Source: Pseudomonas sp. MPC6 (GTDB lineage: Bacteria; Pseudomonadota; Gammaproteobacteria; Pseudomonadales; Pseudomonadaceae). Taken from it: 64,000 bases of DNA. The stretch is from the NCBI RefSeq assembly GCF_006094435.1, contig NZ_CP034783.1, positions 647,001-711,000 of the forward strand, read 5' to 3'. A program made the position numbers and the translations under genes. Under the pieces are notes generated by a model that did no database searches, was not told the DNA's origin, and saw only the letters and a program-made list of their open reading frames with translations. Within the stretch, counting starts at the first letter, position 1. Every line of letters begins with the position of its first letter. Of the stretch, positions 30,545-38,327 are shown in pieces.

Positions 30545-31554
30545 CAGTTCAAGCCAACGTCACGTTCCAGGTCCAGGGCTTCTTCGGCATTGCCGAGGTC
30601 GGCCGGAGTGACTTTCGGCGCTTGCAGTTCACTGAACGGCTTCAGGCCACGATCCGATTGCATGCCTTTGTGCAGCGGGTATTCGGCGGTGGTCTGGGTG
30701 ATCACGCGTTGGCCCTCTTCACTGGCCATGTAGGCGAGCAATTGCTGGGCTTCTTTTGGATGCTGGCTGGATTTCAGCACGGCGGCGCTGGAAACGGTGA
30801 TCAGCCCGCCGACGTCGCCGCCGGTGAAGTAATGCAGTTTAGAATCGAGCTGGCCTTTTTCACGCTGCAGGGCGAACCAGTAGTAATTGTTCACCAGCAC
30901 AGTGGCGACTTCGCCATTTTCCACGGCCTTCAGGGCAACCATGTTATTGCTGTAAGTCTTGCCGAATGCACGCAGGCCGGTCAGCCATTCTTCGGCCGCG
31001 TCCATGCCGTGCACCTTGATGATCGCCACGGCCTGTTCCTGGAACGCGCCGCTGGTAGGCACGAAGCCGACCTTGCCTTGCCATTTCGGGTCGGAGAATT
31101 CCATCACCGACGTGGGCAGGTCTTTTTCGTCGATCAGTTTCGGGTTGTAAGCGACGACACGGACCCGCGCGGTGATGCCGATCCAGGTGCCATTACCGGC
31201 GACGTAGTCCTTTGGCAGAACGGCGAGGGTGGCGGCATCGGTCGGCGCCAGCAAGCCCTGTTCGCCGAGTTTGTTCAGCGGTGGCGATTCTTCGGTGTAG
31301 ATCACGTCGGCGGGGGAGCGATCGCCTTCTTCGACGACCTGGCTGGCGAGTTGGTTGCTGCTGCCTTTACGTACATTGACGTGAATCCCGGACTTGGCTT
31401 CAAAGGCTTTGGCGATGGCGTCGCCGACTTCCTTGTGTTGCCCGTTATAGAGCGTCAGGGAAACTGGATCGGCGGCCTGGGTGAGGGGAGTGGCTAGTGC
31501 CAGGCCGAGCAGGGTAATGGTCAGGCCGCGGCGCAGGGTATTTCGAAACATCAT
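30544..31554 (-). CDS. Ferric-iron-type periplasmic binding protein (FbpA/HitA family)
   Basis: The 336-residue precursor has a signal peptide of about 27 residues (LGLALATPLTQA) and a type II periplasmic binding fold. Tandem Tyr224-Tyr225 in NNYYWF match the paired tyrosines that bind Fe(III) in FbpA-like proteins, and the N-terminus has the family's LTLYNGQHKEV. It delivers ferric iron to the adjacent fused permease. A Fur-like inverted repeat lies about 40-60 bases upstream, consistent with iron repression. Confidence 0.9.
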   Translation of the reverse strand: MMFRNTLRRGLTITLLGLALATPLTQAADPVSLTLYNGQHKEVGDAIAKAFEAKSGIHVNVRKGSSNQLASQVVEEGDRSPADVIYTEESPPLNKLGEQGLLAPTDAATLAVLPKDYVAGNGTWIGITARVRVVAYNPKLIDEKDLPTSVMEFSDPKWQGKVGFVPTSGAFQEQAVAIIKVHGMDAAEEWLTGLRAFGKTYSNNMVALKAVENGEVATVLVNNYYWFALQREKGQLDSKLHYFTGGDVGGLITVSSAAVLKSSQHPKEAQQLLAYMASEEGQRVITQTTAEYPLHKGMQSDRGLKPFSELQAPKVTPADLGNAEEALDLERDVGLN

Positions 31555-31591
31555 TCGCAGGGTTCCTCACTGTCGCATTGCAAAATCTTGC

Positions 31592-31613
31592 AACAATGAT
31601 AAACGATATTGTT
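31592..31613 (-). promoter_or_regulatory. Candidate Fur-binding site upstream of the iron ABC genes
   Basis: AACAATGATAAACGATATTGTT is an AT-rich inverted repeat with AACAAT/ATTGTT ends and an internal ATGATA. It is a partial match to the GATAATGATAATCATTATC iron box. Its position, about 38 bases before the binding-protein ATG, suits a repressor. Confidence 0.5.
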
Positions 31614-31645
31614 TCTCAAGTGCGCTTGCGGGGACAACACTGCTT

Positions 31646-31747
31646 CTGTAGGAGCAAGCTTGCTCGCGATGGGCGTGAACGATAACGCTGTAAATCTGGC
31701 ACCCCGCGGCGCTCGCAGGTTTTTCGCGAGCAAGCTCGCTCCTACAG
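31646..31747. repeat. REP inverted pair 5 (GTAGGAGCNAGCTTGCTCGCG type)
   Basis: Arms at 31646-31670 and 31723-31747 are inverted, 52 bases apart. The left arm has GCAAGC where the right has GCGAGC. Confidence 0.87.
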
Positions 31748-31780
31748 GGGGAGGAGGTAATTTATGGAGGCCAGAAACGC

Positions 31781-31802
31781 AAAAACCCGCTTTCGCGGGT
31801 TT
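31781..31802 (-). terminator. Terminator of downstream tRNA-Leu copy
   Basis: Read on the minus strand, the stem AACCCGC/GCGGGTT with a four-base loop is followed by a T-run. It lies about 35 bases beyond the tRNA 3' end. Confidence 0.85.
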
Positions 31803-31837
31803 CTGTGAAATTCAAGACCGTGGCCTTGAATTTGAAT

Positions 31838-31924
31838 TGGTGCCCAGAAGAAGACTCGAACTTCCACGACCTTGCGGTCACCAGCACCTGAAGCTGGCGT
31901 GTCTACCAATTTCACCATCTGGGC
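31838..31924 (-). tRNA. tRNA-Leu(CAG), copy 1
   Basis: 87 nt including an encoded CCA. The acceptor stem GCCCAGA/TCTGGGC is followed by discriminator A; U8-G9, a D-loop with GG, anticodon stem CCAGC/GCTGG around TTCAGGT (anticodon CAG), a long class II variable arm (TGACCGCAAGGTCG) and TTCGAGT in the T-loop. It has its own promoter and terminator. Confidence 0.97.
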
Positions 31925-31958
31925 ATAATCTTCAGCGTTGCCGCTGTTGATGTGGCGC

Positions 31959-31987
31959 ACTATACGGAGAGCTTTTTGATCTGTAAA
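31959..31987 (-). promoter_or_regulatory. Promoter of tRNA-Leu copy 1
   Basis: On the minus strand, TTTACA and TATAGT are separated by 17 bp, about 35 bases before the tRNA 5' end. Confidence 0.82.
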
Positions 31988-32027
31988 CCCCTGATTTGAT
32001 TTTGATAAATCAAAAAGCCCCAAATGC

Positions 32028-32052
32028 AAAAAACCCGCTTTCGCGGGTTTTT
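32028..32052 (-). terminator. Terminator of upstream tRNA-Leu copy
   Basis: The same AAACCCGC/GCGGGTTT hairpin as behind copy 1, with a minus-strand T-run. Confidence 0.85.
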
Positions 32053-32091
32053 GTGCAAGCCTTGAAATTGATCTAATCTCAAGCTCGAAAT

Positions 32092-32178
32092 TGGTGCCCA
32101 GAAGAAGACTCGAACTTCCACGACCTTGCGGTCACCAGCACCTGAAGCTGGCGTGTCTACCAATTTCACCATCTGGGC
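32092..32178 (-). tRNA. tRNA-Leu(CAG), copy 2
   Basis: Identical over all 87 nt to the copy at 31838-31924. The flanks, including promoter hexamers and terminator stem, are also duplicated, but the remaining spacer has diverged. Confidence 0.97.
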
Positions 32179-32214
32179 AGTATCGGCAACGCTAGTGCGT
32201 CGTCGATGGCGCGC

Positions 32215-32243
32215 ACTATACGGAGCGTCGTTTTAACTGTAAA
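32215..32243 (-). promoter_or_regulatory. Promoter of tRNA-Leu copy 2
   Basis: TTTACA and TATAGT with a 17-bp spacer on the minus strand. The same GCGCACTATACGGAG context precedes copy 1 with small changes. Confidence 0.82.
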
Positions 32244-32404
32244 CCCCTGGCATCAAAAAAACCTGGAATTTTTTACCAGTGGCACTGAAATCAGTTTTGC
32301 GGTGTCGATTAAGGGCTTTAGATGGGCTGTCATAGCCTGAAATTTCCCGTTTCATTACGCCTATGCCAAACTAACCCGCATATAGACAAGGTGAAAACTC
32401 TCTA

Positions 32405-35047
32405 ATGGCCGATTGGCAGTCCCTCGATCCCGAGGCCGCTCGTGAAGCGGAAAAATATGAAAACCCTATTCCTAGCCGCGAACTGATCCTTCAGCACCTT
32501 GCTGATCGGGGTTCGCCTGCTAACCGCGAGCAGTTGGTCGAAGAGTTTGGTCTGACCACAGAAGACCAGATCGAAGCCCTGCGCCGCCGCCTGCGCGCCA
32601 TGGAGCGCGACGCTCAACTTATCTATACCCGGCGCGGGACCTACGCGCCGGTGGACAAGCTCGACCTGATCCTGGGCCGCATCAGCGGTCACCGTGACGG
32701 TTTCGGCTTCCTGGTCCCGGACGACGGCAGTGACGACCTGTTCATGAGCCCGGCGCAAATGCGCCTGGTCTTCGACGGCGACCGTGCCCTGGCCCGTGTT
32801 TCCGGTCTGGATCGCCGCGGTCGCCGCGAAGGCATGATCGTCGAAGTGGTCTCCCGCGCTCACGAAACCATCGTTGGTCGCTACTTCGAAGAGGGCGGTA
32901 TCGGTTTCGTGGTGGCGGACAATCCGAAGATCCAGCAGGAAGTGCTGGTGACGCCGGGCCGCAATGCCAGCGCCAAGATCGGTCAATTCGTCGAAGTGAA
33001 GATCACTCACTGGCCGACGCCGCGCTTCCAGCCGCAAGGCGACGTGGTGGAAGTCGTGGGTAACTACATGGCGCCGGGCATGGAGATCGATGTCGCGCTG
33101 CGCACTTACGACATTCCTCACGTCTGGCCTGAGGCCGTGCTGAAAGAAGCCGCCAAGCTCAAGCCGGAAGTCGAAGAGAAAGACAAAGAGAAACGCATCG
33201 ACCTGCGTCACCTGCCGTTCGTCACCATCGACGGTGAAGACGCTCGCGACTTCGACGACGCGGTCTTCTGCGAAGCCAAACCGGGCAAGCTGCGCCTGTT
33301 CTCCGGTGGCTGGAAGTTGTACGTGGCGATTGCCGACGTTTCCAGCTACGTGAAAATCGGTTCGGCGCTGGATAACGAATCCCAGGTTCGCGGCAACTCG
33401 GTGTACTTCCCCGAGCGCGTGATTCCGATGCTGCCTGAGCAGCTGTCCAACGGCCTGTGTTCGCTGAACCCGCACGTCGATCGCCTGGCCATGGTTTGCG
33501 AGATGACCATCTCCAAATCCGGCGAGATGACCGATTACTGCTTCTACGAAGCGGTGATCCATTCCCATGCCCGCCTGACCTACAACAAGGTCAGCGCGAT
33601 GCTGGAAACGCCGAAACTCACCGAGGCGCGTCAGCTGCGTGGCGAGTACAACGACGTCCTGCCGCACCTCAAGCAGCTTTACTCACTGTACAAAGTGCTG
33701 CTGGCCGCTCGTCACGTGCGTGGCGCGATCGATTTCGAAACCCAGGAAACCCGGATCATCTTCGGCACCGAGCGCAAGATTGCCGAGATCCGCCCGACCG
33801 TGCGCAACGACGCCCACAAGCTGATCGAGGAATGCATGCTGGCGGCCAACGTGGCCACCGCCGAATTCCTGAAAAAGCACGAAATTCCTGCGCTGTACCG
33901 GGTCCACGATGGCCCGCCACCGGAGCGCCTGGAAAAATTGCGCGCGTTCCTCGGCGAGCTCGGCCTGTCCCTGCATAAAGGCAAGGACGGCCCGTCGCCG
34001 AAGGATTACCAGGCGTTGCTGGCCAGCATCAAGGACCGTCCGGATTTCCACCTGATCCAGACCGTCATGCTGCGCTCGTTGAGCCAGGCGGTTTATAGCG
34101 CCGATAACCAGGGCCACTTCGGCCTGAATTACGAAGCCTATACCCACTTCACCTCGCCGATCCGCCGCTACCCGGACTTGCTCACGCACCGGGCGATCCG
34201 CAGCGTCATCCATTCGAAAATGAACACCCCGCACGTTCGCCGTGCTGGCGCGATGACCATTCCGAAGGCGCGCATCTATCCGTACGACGAAGCGATCCTG
34301 GAGCAGCTCGGCGAGCAGTGCTCGATGAGCGAGCGCCGTGCCGACGAAGCCACCCGTGACGTGGTGAACTGGCTCAAGTGCGAGTTCATGAAAGATCGCG
34401 TGGGCGAGTCGTTCCCGGGTGTGATCACCGCCGTGACCGGTTTCGGCCTGTTCGTCGAGCTGACCGATATCTACGTCGAAGGCCTGGTGCACGTCACCGC
34501 GCTGCCGGGCGATTACTATCACTTCGACCCTGTGCATCACCGCCTCGCCGGTGAGCGTACCGGCCGCAGCTTCCGTCTGGGCGATACCGTTGAAGTGCGC
34601 GTGATGCGCGTCGACCTCGACGAGCGCAAGATCGACTTCGAGATGGCTGAAAAAACCATCAGCGCGCCGATCGGTCGCAAAAAACGCGGAACTGAAAAAA
34701 CCGAGCCGGCTACCAAATCGGCTGCTAAAACCGCAGCAGAGCCGGCACCGGCGAAAACCGGTCGTCGCCCTGCCAAGGAAAAGGCTGTCGAAGCCTATCG
34801 CCCAAGCGATGCCGCGGCGAAAAATGCCGAATTGCGCAAGAGTCGTGAACTGAAGCAGGCATTGCTGTCTGAAGCGAAGAGCGGCGGTAAAGCGGCGTCT
34901 GGGGGAAAGACCGGACGGTCGGCGCCTGACCAGGCTCCCGGCGGCAAGCCAGCCAAACCAAGCAAACACCGTAAAGGCCCGCCCAAGGCGGGTTCCGCTC
35001 CAGCTGCCAAAAGCGGCGGGGTACGTAAACCTAAGGCCAAGTCATGA
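32405..35047 (+). CDS. rnr: Ribonuclease R
   Basis: A processive 3'-5' exoribonuclease that unwinds structured RNA, important in rRNA quality control and cold survival. The 880-residue protein has an N-terminal winged-helix domain (about 20-85), cold-shock/OB domains, the RNB catalytic domain with DGEDARDFDDA near 277-287, an S1 domain (about 655-735) and a Lys/Ala-rich tail (about 750-880). ATG 32405 is preceded by AAGG at 32389-32392. Its stop overlaps rlmB (ATGA). The tRNA-Leu pair upstream is divergent. Confidence 0.97.
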   Translation: MADWQSLDPEAAREAEKYENPIPSRELILQHLADRGSPANREQLVEEFGLTTEDQIEALRRRLRAMERDAQLIYTRRGTYAPVDKLDLILGRISGHRDGFGFLVPDDGSDDLFMSPAQMRLVFDGDRALARVSGLDRRGRREGMIVEVVSRAHETIVGRYFEEGGIGFVVADNPKIQQEVLVTPGRNASAKIGQFVEVKITHWPTPRFQPQGDVVEVVGNYMAPGMEIDVALRTYDIPHVWPEAVLKEAAKLKPEVEEKDKEKRIDLRHLPFVTIDGEDARDFDDAVFCEAKPGKLRLFSGGWKLYVAIADVSSYVKIGSALDNESQVRGNSVYFPERVIPMLPEQLSNGLCSLNPHVDRLAMVCEMTISKSGEMTDYCFYEAVIHSHARLTYNKVSAMLETPKLTEARQLRGEYNDVLPHLKQLYSLYKVLLAARHVRGAIDFETQETRIIFGTERKIAEIRPTVRNDAHKLIEECMLAANVATAEFLKKHEIPALYRVHDGPPPERLEKLRAFLGELGLSLHKGKDGPSPKDYQALLASIKDRPDFHLIQTVMLRSLSQAVYSADNQGHFGLNYEAYTHFTSPIRRYPDLLTHRAIRSVIHSKMNTPHVRRAGAMTIPKARIYPYDEAILEQLGEQCSMSERRADEATRDVVNWLKCEFMKDRVGESFPGVITAVTGFGLFVELTDIYVEGLVHVTALPGDYYHFDPVHHRLAGERTGRSFRLGDTVEVRVMRVDLDERKIDFEMAEKTISAPIGRKKRGTEKTEPATKSAAKTAAEPAPAKTGRRPAKEKAVEAYRPSDAAAKNAELRKSRELKQALLSEAKSGGKAASGGKTGRSAPDQAPGGKPAKPSKHRKGPPKAGSAPAAKSGGVRKPKAKS

Positions 35048-35811
35048 GTCAGTTGGAAAAGATCTACGGCGTGCATGCGGTAGAAGCGTTGTTGCGTCAC
35101 CACCCAAAACGGGTCAAGCAGATCTGGCTGGCTGAAGGCCGCAGCGATCCGCGGGTTCAGACGCTGATCGAGCTGGCTGCGGAAAATCGCGTTGCCGTGG
35201 GCAATGCCGAGCGTCGTGAGCTGGATGCATGGGTTGAAGGCGTGCATCAGGGCGTGGTGGCGGAAGTGAGTCCGAGCCAGGTCTGGGGCGAGGCGATGCT
35301 CGATGAGCTGCTCGACCGCACCGAAGGCGCACCGCTGTTGCTGGTGCTCGACGGCGTGACCGATCCGCACAACCTTGGCGCTTGCCTGCGCTCGGCCGAT
35401 GCGGCCGGTGCGCTGGCGGTGATTGTGCCCAAGGACAAGTCGGCGACCCTGACCCCGACGGTACGCAAGGTGGCTTGCGGTGCGGCGGAAGTGATTCCGT
35501 TGGTCGCCGTGACCAACCTGGCGCGCACGCTGGAAAAACTCAAGCAGCGGGGCCTGTGGGTCGTCGGTACCGCGGGCGAGGCCGAGCAGAGTCTGTACCA
35601 GCAGGACATGACCGGCCCGACCATCCTGATCATGGGTGCGGAAGGCAGTGGCATGCGTCGCCTGACCCGTGATCTTTGCGACTACCTGGTACACCTGCCG
35701 ATGGCTGGCAGCGTCAGCAGTCTCAACGTGTCAGTGGCGACTGGAGTGTGCCTGTTCGAGGCGAAGCGCCAGCGCAGCGTCAAGGCCGCCGGAACCGCCA
35801 AGAAGTCCTAA
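35044..35811 (+). CDS. rlmB: 23S rRNA (guanosine-2'-O-)-methyltransferase RlmB
   Basis: Methylates G2251 of 23S rRNA. The 255-residue SpoU-family protein has the N-terminal substrate-binding domain (about 1-80) and a trefoil-knot methyltransferase domain with DGVTDPHNLGACLRSADAAG, GAEGSGM and LPMAGSVSSLNVSVATG. The ATGA overlap with rnr indicates coupling, the usual rnr-rlmB pairing. Confidence 0.97.
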   Translation: MSQLEKIYGVHAVEALLRHHPKRVKQIWLAEGRSDPRVQTLIELAAENRVAVGNAERRELDAWVEGVHQGVVAEVSPSQVWGEAMLDELLDRTEGAPLLLVLDGVTDPHNLGACLRSADAAGALAVIVPKDKSATLTPTVRKVACGAAEVIPLVAVTNLARTLEKLKQRGLWVVGTAGEAEQSLYQQDMTGPTILIMGAEGSGMRRLTRDLCDYLVHLPMAGSVSSLNVSVATGVCLFEAKRQRSVKAAGTAKKS

Positions 35812-35828
35812 GCTGCATGCGATCCAAA

Positions 35829-35919
35829 TGTGGGAGCGGGCTTGCTCGCGAAGAGGGAGTGTCAGTCGACATCAATGTTGACTGATTTACCGCATTCGCG
35901 AGCAAGCCCGCTCCCACAG
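35829..35919. repeat. REP inverted pair 6 (GTGGGAGCGGGCTTGCTCGCG type)
   Basis: Perfect inverted arms (35829-35853 and 35895-35919). The spacer contains a further TCAGTCGACATCAATG/CATTGATGTTGACTGA-like match that extends the hairpin inward. Confidence 0.9.
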
Positions 35920-36088
35920 TGGTTTGTGGTGAAGCGAAGATTGGTGGTGTGAACGAACTGTTCAAATAATCACCAATTGCCTTGCACCTCTCCCATCCCT
36001 TCTCTACAATTGCGCCCCTTGCTGTGACGGCAGGCACGCATGTGTCTATCGCGGGCAAGTCCATAAGTGTCATTCACTCCTTGTCTGA

Positions 36089-36102
36089 CCGCTTTTGAGC
36101 GG
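36089..36102 (+). promoter_or_regulatory. Leader hairpin before rpsF, possible S6:S18 autoregulatory element
   Basis: CCGCTTTTGAGCGG forms a short stem 26 bases before the rpsF start, followed by CAGGCTACAACCCG. S6:S18 complexes bind a CCG-containing motif in rpsF leaders of many bacteria. The position fits, but I cannot confirm the conserved bulge. Confidence 0.35.
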
Positions 36103-36128
36103 CAGGCTACAACCCGTAAGGAGCATTC

Positions 36129-36551
36129 ATGCGTCATTACGAAATCATCTTTTTGGTCCACCCGGATCAAAGCGAGCAAGTCGGCGGCATGGTAGAGCGT
36201 TACACCAAGCTGATCGAAGAAGACGGCGGCAAAATCCACCGTCTGGAAGATTGGGGCCGTCGTCAACTGGCCTACGCAATCAACAATGTTCACAAGGCTC
36301 ACTACGTGATGCTGAACGTTGAGTGCACTGGCAAGGCCCTGGCCGAGCTGGAAGACAACTTCCGCTACAACGATGCAGTGATCCGTAACCTGGTCATCCG
36401 TCGCGAAGAAGCCGTTACCGGCCAATCCGAGATGCTCAAGGCTGAAGAAAACCGCAGTGAGCGCCGTGAGCGTCGCGACCGTCCTGAGCACGAAGGCGCT
36501 GAAAGCGCTGATAGTGATGACAGCGACAACAGCGATAACGCTGACGAGTAA
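36129..36551 (+). CDS. rpsF: 30S ribosomal protein S6
   Basis: Binds 16S rRNA as a heterodimer with S18. The 140-residue protein has the standard S6 fold ([18 protein letters not shown]) and an extended acidic, Asp/Ser-rich tail (about 100-140). First gene of rpsF-rpsR-(membrane protein)-rplI. Confidence 0.98.
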   Translation: MRHYEIIFLVHPDQSEQVGGMVERYTKLIEEDGGKIHRLEDWGRRQLAYAINNVHKAHYVMLNVECTGKALAELEDNFRYNDAVIRNLVIRREEAVTGQSEMLKAEENRSERRERRDRPEHEGAESADSDDSDNSDNADE

Positions 36552-36579
36552 TCCACGGACCTTTTGAGGAGCCTATTAC

Positions 36580-36810
36580 ATGGCACGTTTCTTCCGTCGT
36601 CGTAAATTCTGCCGCTTCACCGCTGAAGACGTGAAAGAGATCGATTACAAAGATCTCAACACCCTGAAAGCCTATGTATCCGAGACCGGCAAAATCGTTC
36701 CAAGCCGTATCACCGGTACCAAAGCACGTTATCAGCGTCAGCTGGCCACCGCTATCAAGCGCGCCCGCTTCCTGGCCCTGCTGGCCTACACCGACAGCCA
36801 CGGCCGCTGA
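36580..36810 (+). CDS. rpsR: 30S ribosomal protein S18
   Basis: A 76-residue S18 with the basic [13 protein letters not shown] start and [21 protein letters not shown] segment. It follows rpsF by 28 bases with GAGGAG before its ATG. Confidence 0.98.
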
Positions 36811-36846
36811 GACCGGGCAGTCGACACGTAGCAAAGGATTGAAAGC

Positions 36847-37740
36847 ATGCGTGCCTTAGCTGAGTTCATCATGCGCGGCCGTATGCAGGCCACTCTGGTA
36901 GTGGCTGGATGCGCAGCATTGCCGTTGTTGTATTGGTTGGGTGCTGCCGCTGGATGCTTCGTGCTCCTGCGGCGCGGATGGAAGGACGCCTCGAGCGTTC
37001 TTGCTCTGGGATTGCTGCCGGCATTGATCTGGTGGCTTTACGCCGATGACCCACGCTCACTTCTCGTGTTGCTGGGGTCTTGGAGCCTTGCGTTGGTTTT
37101 ACGCGCAAGTGAGTCCTGGAACCGCGTGCTGCTGGTCAGCATAGCGATGGGAGTGGTGTTTTCAGTGGTGCTGGGGACGGCTTTTGGTCCGCAGATCGAG
37201 ATGCTGGCGCAGGCTTTGATAAAAGTCATGCCGTCGCTACTCGGTGATGTCTACCAAAAGTTGTCGGTAGACGAGCAAGCGCATTTTGCGTCCCTGATTG
37301 CACCGGTCCTGACCGGCCTGATTGCGGCTTTGTTGCAAATCGTCAGTGTGCTGAGCCTGATTTTCGGGCGCTACTGGCAGGCGTTGTTGTACAACCCGGG
37401 TGGTTTTGGTCGCGAGTTTCGCGCCATCCGATTCCCGCTTGGGCCGGCGATGTTGCTGCTGGCGTTCATGCTTCTGGGGCCGAACATCGGTCCGCAGATG
37501 GCCATGTTGACGCCGTTGTGCAGCGTACCGCTGGTATTCGCCGGGCTGGCCCTGATTCACGGGCTGGTGGCGCAAAAGCGACTGGCCAGGTTCTGGCTGG
37601 TGGGGTTGTACGTCACGCTGTTGCTGTTCATGCAGCTGATCTATCCGTTGCTGGTGGTCTTGGCCATCGTCGACAGCCTGATTGATTTTCGCGGTCGTTC
37701 GACGCCGAAAGACGTCGATAGCGCGAACGGTGAAGGTTAA
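36847..37740 (+). CDS. DUF2232-type polytopic membrane protein
   Basis: A 297-residue protein of about eight hydrophobic helices, lying between rpsR and rplI as in many pseudomonads. It resembles the YybS/DUF2232 family of Firmicutes and Proteobacteria, whose function is unknown. The C-terminus is short and polar (DFRGRSTPKDVDSANGEG). It is 36 bases after rpsR and 19 before rplI, so it is very probably co-expressed with ribosomal proteins. The start follows AAAGGATTGAAAGC. Confidence 0.8.
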   Translation: MRALAEFIMRGRMQATLVVAGCAALPLLYWLGAAAGCFVLLRRGWKDASSVLALGLLPALIWWLYADDPRSLLVLLGSWSLALVLRASESWNRVLLVSIAMGVVFSVVLGTAFGPQIEMLAQALIKVMPSLLGDVYQKLSVDEQAHFASLIAPVLTGLIAALLQIVSVLSLIFGRYWQALLYNPGGFGREFRAIRFPLGPAMLLLAFMLLGPNIGPQMAMLTPLCSVPLVFAGLALIHGLVAQKRLARFWLVGLYVTLLLFMQLIYPLLVVLAIVDSLIDFRGRSTPKDVDSANGEG

Positions 37741-37759
37741 AAGTTAAGAGGATTTTCAC

Positions 37760-38206
37760 ATGCAACTGATCCTTCTGGAAAAAGTCACCAACCTGGGCAA
37801 CCTGGGTGACAAAGTGAACGTTAAGGCTGGTTACGGTCGTAACTACCTGCTGCCTTACGGCAAAGCTACCGCTGCGACCGCTGCCAACCTGGCTGCGTTC
37901 GAAGAGCGTCGTGCCGAGCTGGAAAAAGCTGCAGCAGACCGTAAAACTTCGGCTGAAAGCCGTGCCGCCCAACTGGCTGAGCTGGAAGTGACTATCACTG
38001 CCACCGCCGGTGACGAAGGCAAGCTGTTCGGTTCGATCGGCACCCACGACATCGCTGATGCACTGACCGCCTCTGGCGTTGAAGTTGCAAAAAGCGAAGT
38101 TCGTCTGCCGAACGGCACCATCCGCAACGTAGGCGAATTCGACGTAGCCGTGCACCTGCACGCCGAAGTTGAAGCCACCGTACGCGTTGTCGTGGTAGCA
38201 GCTTAA
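37760..38206 (+). CDS. rplI: 50S ribosomal protein L9
   Basis: A 148-residue L9 with the N-terminal rRNA-binding domain ([32 protein letters not shown]), the long connecting helix and a C-terminal domain. It has an AGAGGA ribosome site. Confidence 0.98.
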   Translation: MQLILLEKVTNLGNLGDKVNVKAGYGRNYLLPYGKATAATAANLAAFEERRAELEKAAADRKTSAESRAAQLAELEVTITATAGDEGKLFGSIGTHDIADALTASGVEVAKSEVRLPNGTIRNVGEFDVAVHLHAEVEATVRVVVVAA

Positions 38207-38251
38207 GCAGCACTTGTCGGCTGGCACCCTAGGGTGCTTGCCGGTAACATC

Positions 38252-38285
38252 GGGCACGATCCTGTTTACAGGTCGTGCCCTTTGT
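38252..38285 (+). terminator. Terminator-like hairpin between rplI and dnaB
   Basis: GGGCACGA and TCGTGCCC form the stem; the inner CCTGTTTACAGG pairs too, and TTTGTCTTT follows. It may be partial, since dnaB starts 43 bases later. Confidence 0.75.
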
Positions 38286-38327
38286 CTTTCTGCAGTTCCT
38301 GATTTTCACAAACCTATTCAAGTGGCC

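Larger units (their letters stand above)
35812..36128. other. 317-bp gap between rlmB and rpsF
   Basis: Holds a REP inverted pair (35829-35919) and then about 200 bases that probably contain the rpsF operon promoter and untranslated leader. The leader ends in a small hairpin and a CGTAAGGAG ribosome site. No extra gene was seen. Confidence 0.7.

Noticed and set aside
28979..31554. The ABC genes as a thiamine or phosphonate importer
   Set aside because: The paired tyrosines and FbpA-type N-terminus favour ferric iron, and a Fur-like site lies upstream, though the substrate is not proven.
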